A stretch of 64,000 nt of DNA from the NCBI GenBank assembly GCA_029298735.1, contig JANSLP010000001.1, positions 496,001 to 560,000 on the forward strand. Direction: 5' to 3'. This DNA comes from Ophiostoma sp. CBS 140.51 (Eukaryota > Ascomycota > Sordariomycetes > Ophiostomatales > Ophiostomataceae). The number at the start of each line of letters is the position of its first letter. The stretch's first letter is position 1. Under the pieces are notes generated by a model. That model searched no databases, was not told where the DNA came from, and saw only the letters and a program-made list of their open reading frames with translations. Shown one piece after another: positions 8,588-18,613 of the stretch. Position numbers and translations under genes: made by a program.

Positions 8588-11001
8588 CTAGTCTTGCTCT
8601 GCCGTCTTTTCAGCCTCGGTCTTCTCACCGGCTTCCACCGGTGCGGCATCGGCAGTAGGAGAGGCCTGAACAGCGGGCTCCTCTGTCGGCTTCTCTTCTG
8701 TCGATGCCGACGGAGCAGCGGCAGCTTCCTCGGTTGCCGGTGCCGGCTCAGACTCAGCAGCAGGAGCAGTGGTAGGCTCAGCAACAGGTGAAGGTTCCTT
8801 GGGAGCTGCCTCACTCTCCGCCGGCGGCGGGGGAGGTGTTGGCTCCGCAGGCGCTGTTGTAGGCTCTGGCTCGGCTGCGGGGGCCTCCACGGCAGGAGCA
8901 GGCTCCTCCGAAGCGGGAGCAGCTGCAGGCGGCGGAGTTGGCTCTGATGCAGATGCTGGCGCAACTTCTGCCTCTGGTGACTTCTTCTCAAGGCTGGGCT
9001 CACGCACAGCAGCTGGTGCCTCGGGTGTTGGCTCTTTGGCGGCGGCTGCAGGCTCGTCAGCAGGAGGTGCTGGTGCTGGTGCTGGCGGTGCAGATGCCTC
9101 CTTGGGCTCAGGCTCGGCCGGCGACAACACTGCAGGCGCGGGGGTGGCCTCCTTAGGAGTCGGCTGGCGTTCAGGCTCAGCGGCAACAGCAGGCGTAGGC
9201 TCAGATAATGGGTCCGGAGCCGAATCCACGGCCATTGACTCTGGTGCAGGCTGCTGTTCCTGTTGCTCAGGCGTCGGCTCCGACTTGACGGGCTCTTCGA
9301 CAGCTGGGGCTGGAGCAGGGGGAGTGGGGGAGGCAGGCGCGGCAGGTGTCGCCTCTTTTGTCGGCTCGGGTGCACTCGGTGGTGCACTCGGTGCCTCTGC
9401 TGCGGGCTCGTCCGCCATGACCTCCTCCTTGGGCTCCTCAACAGGCTTCTCCTGGGCAGTCTCTGGCTCGGGCTCAGCTGCGGCCGGTTGCTGCTCCTCC
9501 CCTGGCTGGTCCAGCATCGGCTCGTCTGGCCGCTCTTCCTCGACCTGTTGCTCTGGTTTGCTCTCGGGTTCTGCCGATGCAGCAGGCTGTGGCTGTTCGT
9601 TAACCACGTCCTGCTTCGGCTCCTGCTCTGCCAGAGGCTGCGCAACAGGTGAAACATCACTCATCTCCTCGTCCTTGGGCTCTTCCTTAGGCGCAGGCGC
9701 CAATGATGATTCAGACTCCTCCTTGGCGACGACACCTTCGCTAGCGGAGGCGGCTCTTTCAGGCTCTGCACTGAATGCGGTCGTACGCAGGTGGTCATCG
9801 CCGACCTGAGGGAGAGGCAGTTGCTGATCCAGTGACGGAGTGCCCTCTGTTGTTGCTATTGCCGCACCCTCGCCTGCAGGCACAGGTGTTCCCTCAACAC
9901 CCTCGGCCGGAGGAGCGTTAGGATCGACTGGCGCGCCGCCAGCGGCCGCTGCTGCTTCTGCCGCCGCCGCAGCAGCTGCCGCAGCAGCACGGCCTCGGTG
10001 CAAGCCTGGTGGTAGGACGCCCTTCTTACGGCCCCGGCCCACCTTGGCCTTGCGCCGCGGCGGAGGCGCCCGCTTACGGTTGGGCGTGCCATGCAGCTGG
10101 CCCTGCTGTTGCTGCTGCTGCAGCGTCGGCGGAAGGTCGCGTGTTGTAGCGGGCAACAGAGTGGTGGACAAGATTTCGCCGTCAACCACCTGCTGCTGAC
10201 CATCGGCCAGTGTGACCGATTGCTCGTAGGCGTTGCCGGCGGCATCGAGGCGGCGCACTTTCGCCACAGTAACCATTGGCATGGCGAGGCTGCTGCCGGC
10301 GGGCATGCCGTTGGAGTCGGTCAGCTGCTTCGGCGGCAGGACAATCGTGTTCTTGCGGCGCTTAGCCAAATGGGTGGGCATGGGCGAGTCGACGTCGCGG
10401 GCCATTTGTTTCCACACCTTGACGGTGTAGCCGCCTTCCTTGTCCTTATTGGCCTGGGCGTTGGCGGCGGCACCAGCTTTCTTCTTATCACCAGCAGTGG
10501 CGTTGTTTCCGCTCGCGGCTCCTGCAGCAGCATGACCATTCGCGCCAGCCGCACCATTTGCACCAGCACTCCCGCTGCGTGCGCCGGCACCAGTGGCCCC
10601 CGCCGCACCGGGAGCGGCTGCTGCGCCGTCAGCCTCGGGCTCCTCCTCCTCGACGGGCGCGCGCCGTTTGTACAGAATGCCCGACCGCGCGGCGCGCAGC
10701 AGATCCTGTGTATGGGGCGGCAGCAGCTGCCAATCCTTGGGCATACCGTGGGGCAGTTCGTGTGCCCAGCGGTTGTTGGCCTTGGACTCGTTGGTGTGGG
10801 TGGTCACGGGGGGTTCGACGTTGATCCATTCGTGGCGCCACTGGCGGACGGGCAGGCCTTCGAAATCATCGTGTTCTGGGTAGGCGTTGCGCGCGCCGCG
10901 CCGCGTCTGCGTACTTATTCTATACTGGGGGGGTGTTAGTACATGGATGCGACTTTGTGGAAGCATGAAATGTGCACCGGTAGACATACAGATGGAGCCA
11001 T
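8588..11001 (-). CDS. Ala/Pro/Glu-rich protein with conserved-looking N-terminus and AT-hook-like basic motif
   Basis: Exon 1 is 10990-11001 (four codons, MAPS). The intron, 10925-10989, has a perfect GTATGT donor, TACTAAC branch site and CCCAG acceptor. Exon 2 is 8588-10924. The 782-residue protein starts MAPSYRISTQTRRG. The first about 120 residues look globular, with EHDDFEGLPVRQWRHEW and MPKDWQLLPPHTQDLLRAAR. A KVWKQMARDVDSPMPTHLAKRR segment follows. A basic RKRAPPPRRKAKVGRGRKK stretch around residues 280-305 resembles AT-hooks, then a poly-Ala run. Residues about 400-782 are a very long Glu/Pro/Ala-rich, presumably disordered tail. A nuclear, chromatin-linked role is an inference from the basic motif; I do not recognise the family. 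Confidence 0.7.
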
Positions 11002-11828
11002 GATGCCGGTGTGGAAGAGCGCCCACGAGAAGTCGCTGTTGGCCGTGTCGCGTCAGCCGTAGGACGATACGGTTGTTTGTAACGGTCGTTTGTGTATAAA
11101 GTGGTCGTCAAATGCGGTGCGATGGCTCGAGTCGATGCGCCGATGGAGAAAACGCGCCGTTGGTGACGATGGCGATGGAACTCTTTCAATTCGTCAATTC
11201 GTGATCGATTGAGCGTCGATGCATTCCCCAAAATGAAAATGGCAATATGTAGAGCAAAAAAGTAAGATCGATTATGCAAAAGCGAGAACGGAGCGTATGG
11301 TCGGCCGAGATGAGACTCCGGGGGTGTGTGGTCGGCTGTCGGAGGGGGGGATGGTCGATTGGGTGTGTCGCGGAGGAGTTGTCGCGGCGCGCGGGAATGG
11401 CTTCAATTCTCAAAAATCGCTAGCAAAGGGGTTGGCTGGCAGAGAGGATGTCGCGACTGGGGGAAAACTGGAACAAAGAAACCTTGGACTAGGCAGATTG
11501 AACTGGATTACATAAGACAAAGGTTCAGTCACGTGAAATAAATGGGTTCGAAGGTACATCCTACTTGTACCTCGACTTACACGAAAAGTACGTCACAATA
11601 GGGTATGCGAGGAAGGAGCAACACAACAACACATCATTGAGGAAATTCAAGATAAAAGCATCTGAGTTTTTATGGCTTAAAACTAATATTGACATATTAT
11701 TACACACTATATTACACTGGCAACCGATCTCTCCTTCGACCCACTTGCACCACCGACTCAAACCACGTCTACGGCGGAGGCACATCGGGCAGTCCCAAGG
11801 CCAAATACAACAAGACAAGCCTTAGATA
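11002..11828. promoter_or_regulatory. Intergenic promoter region of the Ala/Pro/Glu-rich gene
   Basis: About 0.8 kb between two minus-strand genes. The part near 11002-11300 should hold the promoter and leader of the downstream gene. The part near 11560-11828 is the 3' flank of the coiled-coil membrane protein. No RNA gene or repeat stands out. Confidence 0.4.
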
Positions 11829-14800
11829 TTACAGATACCGATCTTTCCACACATCCAAGTAATGGGTTAGAAACCAAGTGGCAAGCCATATGTAGCCCTG
11901 GACTTGATCTCTCCAGACGTTCCACATGTTAGCCAGCGGCCAAGTGATCATGCGAGTATCAACAAAGGTTGGCACGCAAGCGCAAATGTAGTGTGCTCCT
12001 GGTCCGAGGGAGGGAGTTACCATTGTTGATGCAAAGGAACTAGTTTCCTGTCGATACCGGCGAAGATAGTAGAAATACATCGCCGGCTCGGCGGCCGTGT
12101 TGTTTGCGTCGAGCCAGAGATTGCGTTCGCGGATGGTGCTGACGAGGCAGAAGCCGGCAAAGGTGACGAAACAAAAGACAAAAATCTCGGCGATGGCGTC
12201 GCGGGGGAACACAAAGTATGCCCGACGGAAATTGTGACGGTAGTTAATGGCAAGGGAGGTGCGGGAGCTTTGATTGTGCAGCGAGGCCATGGTGGCAAAC
12301 GGTGCTGGTGTCGTAACCAGTGGTTGGCCGGGAAGGACGGCCTCACCCTCTGGTTTGTTTGCCATGTTGGCAGACCGACTCGTTGGTTGGGATTGACGTC
12401 GTGGGAGTAGCCGTCTTGAGAGCCGCAGAGCCACGTTTTGCAAAGGACGATATGTCGGCACCAGATATTTATACCAGATGTAGGAACTGACTGTGATAGC
12501 ATTGCTCTTTTGCCGTGCAACCATGAGAAGGATGGTGAGCAGAACGTCGAAAATTGATGCAAAGAAGCCATCACCGAGTGGCGCACGAATTTTCCTGATA
12601 AAGTAGGTGGAACCGCGTTTGCTCCCAGATTTGTGTCGTTGTGGTGCTGGCGATGGAGGTGGTGGGCGCTGGTTGAACTGCTGGCCTAGAGGTGTTGGGG
12701 GCGGTGCTGTTGAGCGGAGAATGCGCTCAACCTCGTCGATAAGTCGTTGCCTGTCCCATTTTTCCATGGGTGTTGAAGGAGTCGGTGGGACGGTTGGGAT
12801 GTTTGGTGTCGTGGGCGCGAACGGTGTCAGTGGGGGCAACGGAATATCTGGAGGCACGGATATCCGGTTGAACTGGCGAGAGGACCGCCGTGATGCCATT
12901 CCTATGAAGTCGGCTGCAGTGGGAAGTTCTGGAAGAGGATCTGTCTCGGTCGGGTCCTCTGGCTGCTCATCTTTGGTGTTATCATCGCCCTCTTTTGTCT
13001 TCTCGACTTCTTGTTTGTCATCTTCGGCATCTTCCTTGGCCTCATTAATATTCTCGTTGCTCTCGTCCTGTTTGCTCTCTCCAACATCTTCTTGTGTCTC
13101 TTCTACATCTTCTTCGGCCTTCTCTTTGTCTTTAGTCTTCTCCACACTGTCCTCTTCACCCGCCTCCTCATCACTCTGAGGAAACTCTCGGTCAACCAGC
13201 TCTCTCACCAGAGTCCGCAACTGGTCCATCTCCCTTTCTCTGACTTCCTTACCCGTCTCAATCTCGTCCCGCTCGTACACAGCCAACTTGGCCAACTGCA
13301 GGGCCGCATCGCGCTCATCCTCCAAGTTGGCCAGCTGGTTTTGGACGGCCTCGGTGGCGGCCTTGTGTGCCTGTTCGCGAACCCTTCTAAGTTCCGCTTC
13401 ACGCTCTGCCGCTGTGGCCTCGATCTTGGCCAGAATTTCCTCTCTGGCTTTGCGTCGTGCCTCGCGGGCGGCTAGTCGTGCCTTTTTGTTCTCGACGGCC
13501 TCCTCAAAGCGCCGTTCGTCAATAGTAAACATTTCGTGGCGGCGGGGGTCTAGCGGATCGGATGGTGGCTCAATTCTTGGAAACTTGGAGCCGAGCGATG
13601 GCGAGGGAATCTTGAGGTAGTCCCACGAAAACTTGCTGTGCAGCTCAATCTCCGAGTCGGAGCTGGACATGGAGTCGTCCGAGTCGTCGGGCGCGTGGAA
13701 AACAGTGCCGTGGCTGCGTTTGATGGCCGCTAAAGCTCGCATAATGTTGGCGTTCCGGGTGTCGCCTCGCTGGACAGCATGTCGAATGAGATTGTGTTCG
13801 TCGTTGTCGGGGTCGTCATCTTCGTCTTCGCCTTCATTGTCCGAGTCAAATGAATCATTCCGAAGGAAACCAGGCCCCATGAAAGAGTAGAGCGCTTCTT
13901 CGTCGGCCTTTTCCTTCTCCTTCTTTTCCTTTTCCTTTTCCTTTTCCTTTTCGTTTTCGTTTTCACTCTTGTTTTTCTCGCCGTCTTCATCATTTCCCTC
14001 CTCATTCTCCCCATTCTCACCATCTTCGCCTTCCCCGTCCTTCTCTTGGTCGTCATCCTCTCTCTCATCCTCAGCGTCTTCCCCACCTTCGTCGTCTCCA
14101 TCATCCTCATCTTTGGTCTCCTTCTTCTCCTCAGGGTCCCTCTTTTTTTGGTCTCGAGGTGGTGGTGCAAACTCCCGTATGGGCGTCGAGAAGACAGAGA
14201 CAGCTCCAAGCCAGGTTCTTCTCCTGGTAGCCCTCGTGACGGGCTCGGGTTTCTCGTCGACCTCCTCTGCCTCGGAAGGCTGCTTCACGGCTTGCTCAGC
14301 AGCCTTCTCAGCAGCCTCCTTGGCCGCCCGGATGGCCGACTTCTTCTCGCGCCACAGCTGCTCGCGGTGCTTGTCCATGGACAGGAACAAAAGACGGACT
14401 AGCTTGCCCAGGTCGTCGAGCCCACGCAGCGGTCCATGAATCTCGTGGTTCAGCGCTGCATAGACGTCTGGGTCTCGGCTCATTTCGACGCGCAACGCAT
14501 CGTTGACGACCCGCAGGACATGGTTAAGGGTGACGCCGTTGACGCTGTTGACACCGCCGCCGTCTATGTCGTCGGCGAGGCACATAGGCCGCGGCGGACG
14601 GTCGGGAGGGGAAACGGGGAGGCAATCTGCAACAACGGCACGAGTGGTGGCCGCTACATCAAGTTGAGGAAGTTGTTTCTTGTCGTCGTCTGTCGGTGCT
14701 GTTAGCTCCGGCTCAGGTGCAACTGTCGGCTCTGCCTCAGGTACGGGAGCGGGCGGCTTTCCCTTGGGCTTCTCCTTGACGGGGATATTGCGCTCCAAAA

Positions 14801-15167
14801 AGGGCCGGCCTGTATTCAATCTTGTTGCAACAAATCGCTTCGGCCGACCCTTGCCCTCTGGGAGTTTGGGTGCTCCCGGTGGCCTTCCCGCCTTGATCGC
14901 TCGAGCTTCTGCTTCTCGTTCCCATTGGAGCTCGGCCTCCTTCTCCTTGAGCGCGGCTTCTTTCTCTTTTTCTGCGTGCCACTTTTCCCTTTTCACTGCT
15001 TTTTGTGCGGCATTTTCGGCTTCTGTGGGCGATCTTGGCTTCTCCCAGAATAGTTTCCGGGCCGTCTTGGGTGCTGTGTCTTCGGATGGTCCATCTTCTG
15101 TTGTCGGCCCCCCCTTGGGCTGCCCAGGACCGGCCGTTGCCGGCTTGAGCTTCTCAGGCTCTGCCAT
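11829..15167 (-). CDS. Large acidic coiled-coil protein with C-terminal membrane segments
   Basis: A 1112-residue intronless protein of unknown function. Residues 1-180 are Lys/Glu/Pro-rich. Residues about 190-330 are the most globular part. Residues about 340-460 are an extreme Glu/Asp/Lys/Asn tract containing a (KE)n run. Residues about 560-660 are a long charged helix, probably a coiled coil (ARREARRKAREEIL and following). Another acidic block lies at 680-745 and a Pro-rich block at 770-860. Hydrophobic segments near 868-888 and 992-1012, and an aromatic-rich amphipathic or membrane stretch at the very C-terminus (1076-1112), suggest tail anchoring in an internal or nuclear membrane. The start is the first ATG (15165-15167), with a Glu-rich opening MAEPEK. 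It lies in tandem with the next minus-strand gene. Confidence 0.7.
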   Translation of the reverse strand: MAEPEKLKPATAGPGQPKGGPTTEDGPSEDTAPKTARKLFWEKPRSPTEAENAAQKAVKREKWHAEKEKEAALKEKEAELQWEREAEARAIKAGRPPGAPKLPEGKGRPKRFVATRLNTGRPFLERNIPVKEKPKGKPPAPVPEAEPTVAPEPELTAPTDDDKKQLPQLDVAATTRAVVADCLPVSPPDRPPRPMCLADDIDGGGVNSVNGVTLNHVLRVVNDALRVEMSRDPDVYAALNHEIHGPLRGLDDLGKLVRLLFLSMDKHREQLWREKKSAIRAAKEAAEKAAEQAVKQPSEAEEVDEKPEPVTRATRRRTWLGAVSVFSTPIREFAPPPRDQKKRDPEEKKETKDEDDGDDEGGEDAEDEREDDDQEKDGEGEDGENGENEEGNDEDGEKNKSENENEKEKEKEKEKKEKEKADEEALYSFMGPGFLRNDSFDSDNEGEDEDDDPDNDEHNLIRHAVQRGDTRNANIMRALAAIKRSHGTVFHAPDDSDDSMSSSDSEIELHSKFSWDYLKIPSPSLGSKFPRIEPPSDPLDPRRHEMFTIDERRFEEAVENKKARLAAREARRKAREEILAKIEATAAEREAELRRVREQAHKAATEAVQNQLANLEDERDAALQLAKLAVYERDEIETGKEVREREMDQLRTLVRELVDREFPQSDEEAGEEDSVEKTKDKEKAEEDVEETQEDVGESKQDESNENINEAKEDAEDDKQEVEKTKEGDDNTKDEQPEDPTETDPLPELPTAADFIGMASRRSSRQFNRISVPPDIPLPPLTPFAPTTPNIPTVPPTPSTPMEKWDRQRLIDEVERILRSTAPPPTPLGQQFNQRPPPPSPAPQRHKSGSKRGSTYFIRKIRAPLGDGFFASIFDVLLTILLMVARQKSNAITVSSYIWYKYLVPTYRPLQNVALRLSRRLLPRRQSQPTSRSANMANKPEGEAVLPGQPLVTTPAPFATMASLHNQSSRTSLAINYRHNFRRAYFVFPRDAIAEIFVFCFVTFAGFCLVSTIRERNLWLDANNTAAEPAMYFYYLRRYRQETSSFASTMVTPSLGPGAHYICACVPTFVDTRMITWPLANMWNVWRDQVQGYIWLATWFLTHYLDVWKDRYL

Positions 15168-16177
15168 TATTGTGTTTTGTCGTTGATCGCAGGATAGGGT
15201 CGTGTCTCGTAGCCTTGCTACTTGTCGGAGTCGAAAATAGCTGGTAATATAAATGCGCCGTGATGTCGTTCAGCTGTGAATATTGCTCGATGTTTGATTT
15301 TGAGTTCGTCAATGTTGAGAAGGAGAGTTCGCGACAGCAACTTGCTCGTCGAGCAAGAATAAAAATGCCTTGCACCTTCTTTTCTTACTTCATTTCTTCC
15401 CTCTCCCCTCTTCTCAGAAATGACCAGCTTTACCAACATAGCCTACATTGTCCTCTCACAGCAGACATGTATTTTTGGACCCCAAAAGGGCAATAGAGGG
15501 TGTATTGACCGGACGCGGCCATGTCGCGTCCTGCGGCAACAAAGAAAAATTATAAAGAAAGGACAAAGAAAACATCGAATGACTGAAAGCGTGGGGAGTT
15601 CAGGACTCGAGGGCGCTCTATTGTATCGGGGATTCTCCGAGTTTTGTTGTTAGAGAAAAAGAAAGGGGTCTAGGAAAGTTGAAAGAAAACATGGAAGGAG
15701 GCCAGGGATGTCCGTTTTTGTCCTGCCACCCTCTTCGCTCCTTCCTTTGTCAAAGAGTCAACATGTACTTCGGCAACTTCGACGCCTTAATGCAACGACT
15801 GTACTGTATCTGCAGCTTGGAAAGAGAAAAGACAAAATGTCACTTTCGGGGCAAAAGAGCATTATTTTTGCTTCTCTTGTTTTGAGCCCTCTTTGCACAT
15901 GTTTGGTCATGATCTTGTCCGTCCCATGTATATGGGGCTTGGGCGCTGTAATGCATCCACTTTCCAGTAAAATTTAGCGCTTACGGGGCGTGTAATGAGG
16001 AAGGAGCGTTCATGCCACCGAAGAAAAGGGGACAGATTGCCTGTATCGATTGTGATATGTGTCGAGAAGAGACTTCGTGTTCGTGAACTCCTTCAAAGGT
16101 GGAATTAAGTTTTTCTTTCCATCTTGAGCCCCTTCTCATCGGCGGTTTATGGAACTTTTCTGGCATATTTTTGAGGA

Positions 16178-16201
16178 GCTACGTCGAAAAGTCGACGTAG
16201 C
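16178..16201. repeat. Perfect inverted repeat (10-bp arms, 4-base loop)
   Basis: The arms are GCTACGTCGA at 16178-16187 and TCGACGTAGC at 16192-16201, with loop AAAG. It lies in non-coding DNA between two divergent genes, about 600 bases upstream of the gene at 16811. It could be an operator-type palindrome or an RNA hairpin. Confidence 0.8.
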
Positions 16202-16709
16202 AGGTCGTAACGGTGGAGATAATAATAGACTTTCAGAAGATGGCACGGACGGCTTCGTTTAGTGCTCTTTCCTCTCTCGTTCCAGTGGCGACAGGTGCCT
16301 GCTTAACTCATCTTCCTAGCTCCAAAATACTCTTTTTTTCCAGCTGCCTGTGCCAAAATAGGCAATTCTGGCTGCAAGTTTCCTTGCCGCCCCGCCTGCG
16401 TCACGACCTGTCCAGCCTTGGGAGGCGCACTTTGCCTGCCCTGCCGCATGGCAGGCATGTCGATCCTCTCGGACTTTATCACGCACTTTTCCTCCGGAAA
16501 CTCGCCTGCATCTTTTTGGTCCCCAAATCCTGGAAATGCTACCGGAAGAGAAATGCCAGGATCCAAGAAGTGCAACTCTTTTGAGGCTTGCGTTCATGTT
16601 CAAGTAGAGAAAGGCGAAAAAAGACGTCCGTGCCGCCTTTATATACCGCCGGTGCCCGGTCATCGGTCCACCCGACTCGCCCGGGCAACTTACACCGCAC
16701 CGTCCAACT

Positions 16710-16715
16710 TATAAA
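16710..16715 (+). promoter_or_regulatory. TATA box of the NAD(P)-binding protein gene
   Basis: TATAAA lies about 95 bases upstream of the ATG at 16811, a normal spacing for a TATA-driven fungal gene with a short leader. Confidence 0.5.
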
Positions 16716-16810
16716 GACATCTTCGATCCCGTCGAAATATTGAGATTGCCAAGTTTATTAGACATTGCTGTCTCGTTCATCATTGTTATTCCTCAAAATC
16801 TTCCACAACC

Positions 16811-17642
16811 ATGAAGCTCATCATCGCCGGCGCCACAGGCTACGTCGCCACAGAACTCATTCGCCAGAGTCTGCGCCGCCCCGATATTACCTCTGTTGTC
16901 GCCCTCGCCCGCAAGATGACGCCCATTCCCAATGACGTCACCCCGGGAAGCTCAGAAGCCGCCAAGTTTACCAGTGTCGTCGTCAAGGACTATGAGGGAC
17001 CCTACGATGCCGACGAGAGTGTCAAGACGGCCCTGGCTGGCGCCGACGCCTGCATCTGGACCGTCGCCATCACGCCGTCCAAGTCGTCGGCGTTTCCCTT
17101 TGAGGAGGTCCGCCGTGTCTGCCAGACAAGCACACTGGCCGGTCTGCGCGCCCTCCATGCTTCACGGGGTGCAAAGACGTCCCCGTTCCGCTTCGTCTAC
17201 ATGAGCGGCATCGCCGCCGAGCGCGACCAGACAAAGAAGCCGCCCTTCAAGCCAGAGTATTCGTTGATGAGAGTAAGTTTTCTGTCCCCGCTTCTATTCT
17301 TTCCCCCTCGCTTCGCTTGCTTTTCATCTGTCCTCGCTTCGTTCGTCGACACTCCTGCTAACTCTCCAGGGCGAAACCGAAAATCAAATCCTCGCCTACA
17401 CGGCCGAGCACAAATCCGACGTCGAGGCCGTCATTGTCAAGCCGGGCCTCATCACCAATGGCCGCATCGTCCAGGACAGCATCGTCGCGCCGCTGATCGG
17501 CATGCTCGCCGGTGTACCCCGGATACCGCTGGCGACGCTGGCGACGGTCATGCTGGATGCCGCCGTCAACGGTGCCAAGAGCGATACGCTGGTGCACAAC
17601 GAATTGGACAAGATTGGCAAGACATTGGAGGAGAAGAAGTGA
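16811..17642 (+). CDS. NAD(P)-binding Rossmann-fold (NmrA-like / atypical SDR) protein
   Basis: Two exons, 16811-17272 and 17370-17642, encode 244 residues. The 97-nt intron has donor GTAAGT, a CTGCTAAC branch region and acceptor CTCCAG; splicing removes a hydrophobic artefact and restores a good C-terminus. The N-terminal MKLIIAGATGYVATELIRQ is a glycine-rich Rossmann dinucleotide-binding motif of the atypical SDR kind (GxxGxxA spacing). A YMSG motif near residue 137 sits where such proteins often carry an active-site or structural Ser/Tyr. The C-terminal half has VEAVIVKPGLITNG, a conserved-type segment of this fold. The size and layout resemble HTATIP2/Fmp52-like and NmrA-like proteins. 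The substrate is unknown; it may be an oxidoreductase or a redox sensor. Confidence 0.85.
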
Positions 17643-18613
17643 AGTGTTGTTGTTGGATGTGATGTTATCTTATTTGAGTCTTTTCATGATATCTGTTGAA
17701 TTTATTTGGTTCCTTGTCCTGTGCACACACCCACCCCAATTGACCAGTGAGAACAAACAGAACATGGTCCTTGCAGCATATGATGTCGGTAGACTTGCCT
17801 TGGCAGTAACGGCCTCCATATTTGGCGTGTAAGTCGTGATCGGGGGAAATAGGAAGATGAACGATGAGGTCCCCATGGTTCAGTAGGAGCGCTAGCCTTT
17901 TCAGGGGCTTGAGCGTGAGCGTAGGCTACTTTTAGGGGGCTGGGGGAGCCTTCCCCCGTTCCTCATCTTATTCCTTCGGATGCCCAACGATGGAGTCCAG
18001 AAAACGGCAAGAAACCAACAAGCTTTTAAGAGTCTGACATTGACTCAGAGATCACAGGATCGAATCTACAATCTGTTGTCTTCCTGATTTGCCATTTCCC
18101 ATTTCCTGGTTGTAGGGACTGTTGTGTGTCGAAACCAATTTAGGAATATCCAGGACCCGTCACTTTAATACGCGCAGCCAGAATCGGCCGTTTAAACGAC
18201 CCGATCTGACGGCCAGTCTTCTCATAAAAAGAACTGTCTTCCTTGTCCTCGTTCTATATTCAATTGGGCAGCAACTTCCCCTAGCAAGCATGTTCAATCT
18301 GTTCCAAACTATTTTGAAAATATTGCGAAAATTCTCTCAGAAAATCAGAAGCAAAGTACAACAGTCGTGCCTTCCTCATTGGACAACAAGCTGACCGCAA
18401 CTGACAGCCTTGATTACGGACAGTTGACAACAATTGACAACGAATTGACAGCACCACTAGCCCGTCGCCAGACTGCAGCCGCCGCCTTAACGCTCGCTGT
18501 ATCAAGCCTAAACCGGGTCTCTGCGCCTGCCCAACCCGGGTTCACCCCTCCTCGACGTTGTACTCACCTCCCAGCCAGGCACCTTCGTTCCTTCCTCCCC
18601 TCCTACCGTATTT
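17643..18613. promoter_or_regulatory. Intergenic region upstream of the alpha/beta hydrolase
   Basis: About 1 kb between two plus-strand genes. The first part is the 3' flank of the NAD(P)-binding protein; the last part is the promoter of the hydrolase. I see no tRNA, repeat or convincing small gene. Confidence 0.4.

Larger units (their letters stand above)
15168..16810. promoter_or_regulatory. Divergent intergenic region with a perfect hairpin
   Basis: About 1.6 kb between the divergent coiled-coil membrane protein (-) and NAD(P)-binding protein (+) genes. A TATA-like TTTATATTA near 15245-15253 on the minus strand may serve the former. TATAAA at 16710-16715 lies about 95 bases before the ATG at 16811 and probably serves the latter. 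A perfect 10-bp inverted repeat is at 16178-16201. Open frames within it show no domain character. Confidence 0.5.

Noticed and set aside
8769..9809. Gly/Ser/Ala-rich plus-strand frame of 346 codons
   Set aside because: It is the antisense of the E/P/A-rich tail; the repeated codons of the real gene keep the opposite strand open.
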